Source of the DNA: an uncultured Collinsella sp.
GTDB lineage: Bacteria > Actinomycetota > Coriobacteriia > Coriobacteriales > Coriobacteriaceae
Direction of reading: 5' to 3'
DNA length: 15,244 nucleotides
NCBI GenBank assembly: GCA_937997605.1
Contig: CALLFD010000041.1
Location: 1-15,244 of the forward strand
Position 1 is the stretch's first letter, and the number at the start of each line of letters is the position of its first letter. Positions 14,216 to 15,244 of this stretch are shown here, piece after piece. Both the position numbers and the translations under genes were made by a program. The notes below the pieces were generated by a model that did no database searches, had not been told where the DNA came from, and was given only the letters and a program-made list of their open reading frames with translations.

Positions 14216-15244
14216 CTACGAGTGCACAACCACGCACAGGCCGACTTTGATGCAGTCGTGAAGTGCCTTGGCGTCTGCCAGGCGCAGGTTGATGCAACCG
14301 TGGCTGCCGCACCACTTGTACGACTCGGCATTATCGAAGCTCTTGTCGTTTTGCCAGGTGGCATCGTGGAAGCCGATCATGTTGCCCTCAAAAGGCATCC
14401 AGTAGCTCACCGGGCTCTCGTATTTGGGCTTACCGGTCTCGGGGTCCTTGGCTCCGATCAGGGTGCTGCCGCCGTCGTTGCTGTTGATCTGCCACACGCC
14501 CTCGGGGGTGGCGTCTTCGCCCGGTTTGCCGGAAATAAAGTTGGCCTCCCACACGATATTGCCGCTCTCGTCGTAGTAGCGCGCGTGCTGCTCGGACAGG
14601 TCGACGTCGATATACGCCTTCCAGTCGGGCTCTCCCTTTGCGGTAAAGGTGTCGGCCTTCTGGGAGTACTTGATTTCGATTTCGCCGGTCTGCTTGTTGT
14701 TAATGGCGTCCTCGACCTGCTTGGCGAGCGAGCTGCTGTCGATGGACCAACCAAAGTCACCGCCTTCGACGGCGCACTGCTTGCCATCGGCGCGCGTCCA
14801 CCAGCGAGTGGAGCCCACGGTATTAAAGCCGTTGGCGAGCTCGGCTGCCCAGCTGCTGATCTGCGACGTATCGAGCGTGGGGTTGGCCGGATCGGCAAAG
14901 CTGATCCACTGCAATACGGAGCTGCCATCAACTTTGCCGGCATCCTCGCCGTTGAGCTTGAGGGTCACGTTGACGCCCAGGAAGTTGTTGGCGGCATCGC
15001 ATGCGGCCTGAATCTGATCATCGGTCAGCGTTCCATTGAGCGGTTCATAGGCATCGTTGCCGAGCTTGGAAAGATCTACGGTCTCGGCCAGCGAGGCAAG
15101 CTCGAGCTCGGCATACTTAATGACATGCTCGCGGTTGAGTTTTTCGTTGGAGCGCGCCTTCTCGACGGTAAACTTGCCGGCCTGTTCGTCATAGGAGCTA
15201 TTGGCCTCGAACGTGCCCGAACGGCCCTCGTTAAACTCGTCGAT
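14216..15244 (-). CDS. L,D-transpeptidase (YkuD) with PG_binding_4-like domain, 5' partial
   Basis: L,D-transpeptidases make 3-3 cross-links in peptidoglycan and resist most beta-lactams. The frame stays open from the TAG at 14216-14218 to the window edge, giving 342 visible residues without a start; the signal anchor must lie beyond 15244. The last ~140 residues form a YkuD catalytic domain. It opens with AYIDVDLSEQHARYYDESG, continues through ATPEGVWQI and MIGFHDATW, and ends in WCGSHGCINL. The probable nucleophile Cys is encoded at 14294-14296 and the preceding His at 14300-14302. The upstream part, with repeated helical and LTLKLNGED-type beta segments (about 14650-15244), resembles the PG_binding_4 substrate-binding domain paired with YkuD in Gram-positives. 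It reads toward the exporter operon but is separated from it by a hairpin and a promoter-like box, so it is probably a separate transcript. Confidence 0.9.
   Translation of the reverse strand: MDEFNEGRSGTFEANSSYDEQAGKFTVEKARSNEKLNREHVIKYAELELASLAETVDLSKLGNDAYEPLNGTLTDDQIQAACDAANNFLGVNVTLKLNGEDAGKVDGSSVLQWISFADPANPTLDTSQISSWAAELANGFNTVGSTRWWTRADGKQCAVEGGDFGWSIDSSSLAKQVEDAINNKQTGEIEIKYSQKADTFTAKGEPDWKAYIDVDLSEQHARYYDESGNIVWEANFISGKPGEDATPEGVWQINSNDGGSTLIGAKDPETGKPKYESPVSYWMPFEGNMIGFHDATWQNDKSFDNAESYKWCGSHGCINLRLADAKALHDCIKVGLCVVVHS

Overview
The window is GC-rich, densely packed bacterial DNA. It holds the downstream part of a large cobalamin (vitamin B12) operon on the + strand (17-10451), followed by an unrelated, convergently transcribed block on the - strand (10663-15244). 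The base composition, the MacAB/YknXYZ-type efflux module, and an L,D-transpeptidase with a long ectodomain suggest a high-GC Gram-positive of the Coriobacteriia (Collinsella-like). That placement rests on recalled family resemblance and is not proved by the sequence.

Region 1 (17-10451) has eleven genes in one direction, nearly all overlapping by 1-8 bases: cbiA, cobT, cobU, cobS, a CobU-like/CobC fusion, cbiB, cobD, cbiP, cobO, cbiC and cbiJ. CbiJ and CbiC act in corrin-ring synthesis. CbiA and CbiP amidate the side chains, and CobO adds the adenosyl ligand. CobD makes aminopropanol phosphate and CbiB attaches it. CobU activates adenosylcobinamide. CobT and CobC make alpha-ribazole, and CobS joins the two halves. 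The early methyltransferases, chelatase, CbiD, CbiG and CbiE/T are not here and probably lie upstream of position 1. No cobalamin riboswitch is visible, as expected for the interior of an operon.

Region 2 (10452-10662) is the only boundary between the two blocks. It holds a short decayed remnant that resembles an IS21-type IstA transposase, abutting a ~79-bp near-perfect palindrome that resembles a dispersed intergenic repeat or MITE.

Region 3 (10663-14083, - strand) is a three-gene exporter operon: a membrane-fusion protein, an ABC ATPase and a MacB-like permease. The genes are translationally coupled. A 132-bp spacer with a hairpin and a TATAAT box separates it from region 4.

Region 4 (14216-15244, - strand) is an L,D-transpeptidase whose 5' end lies outside the window.

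No wholly new system is evident. The points most worth a second look are a degenerate CobU domain fused to CobC beside a complete CobU, an 11-bp perfect hairpin inside the start of cobS, and the palindrome/IS remnant at the operon boundary.
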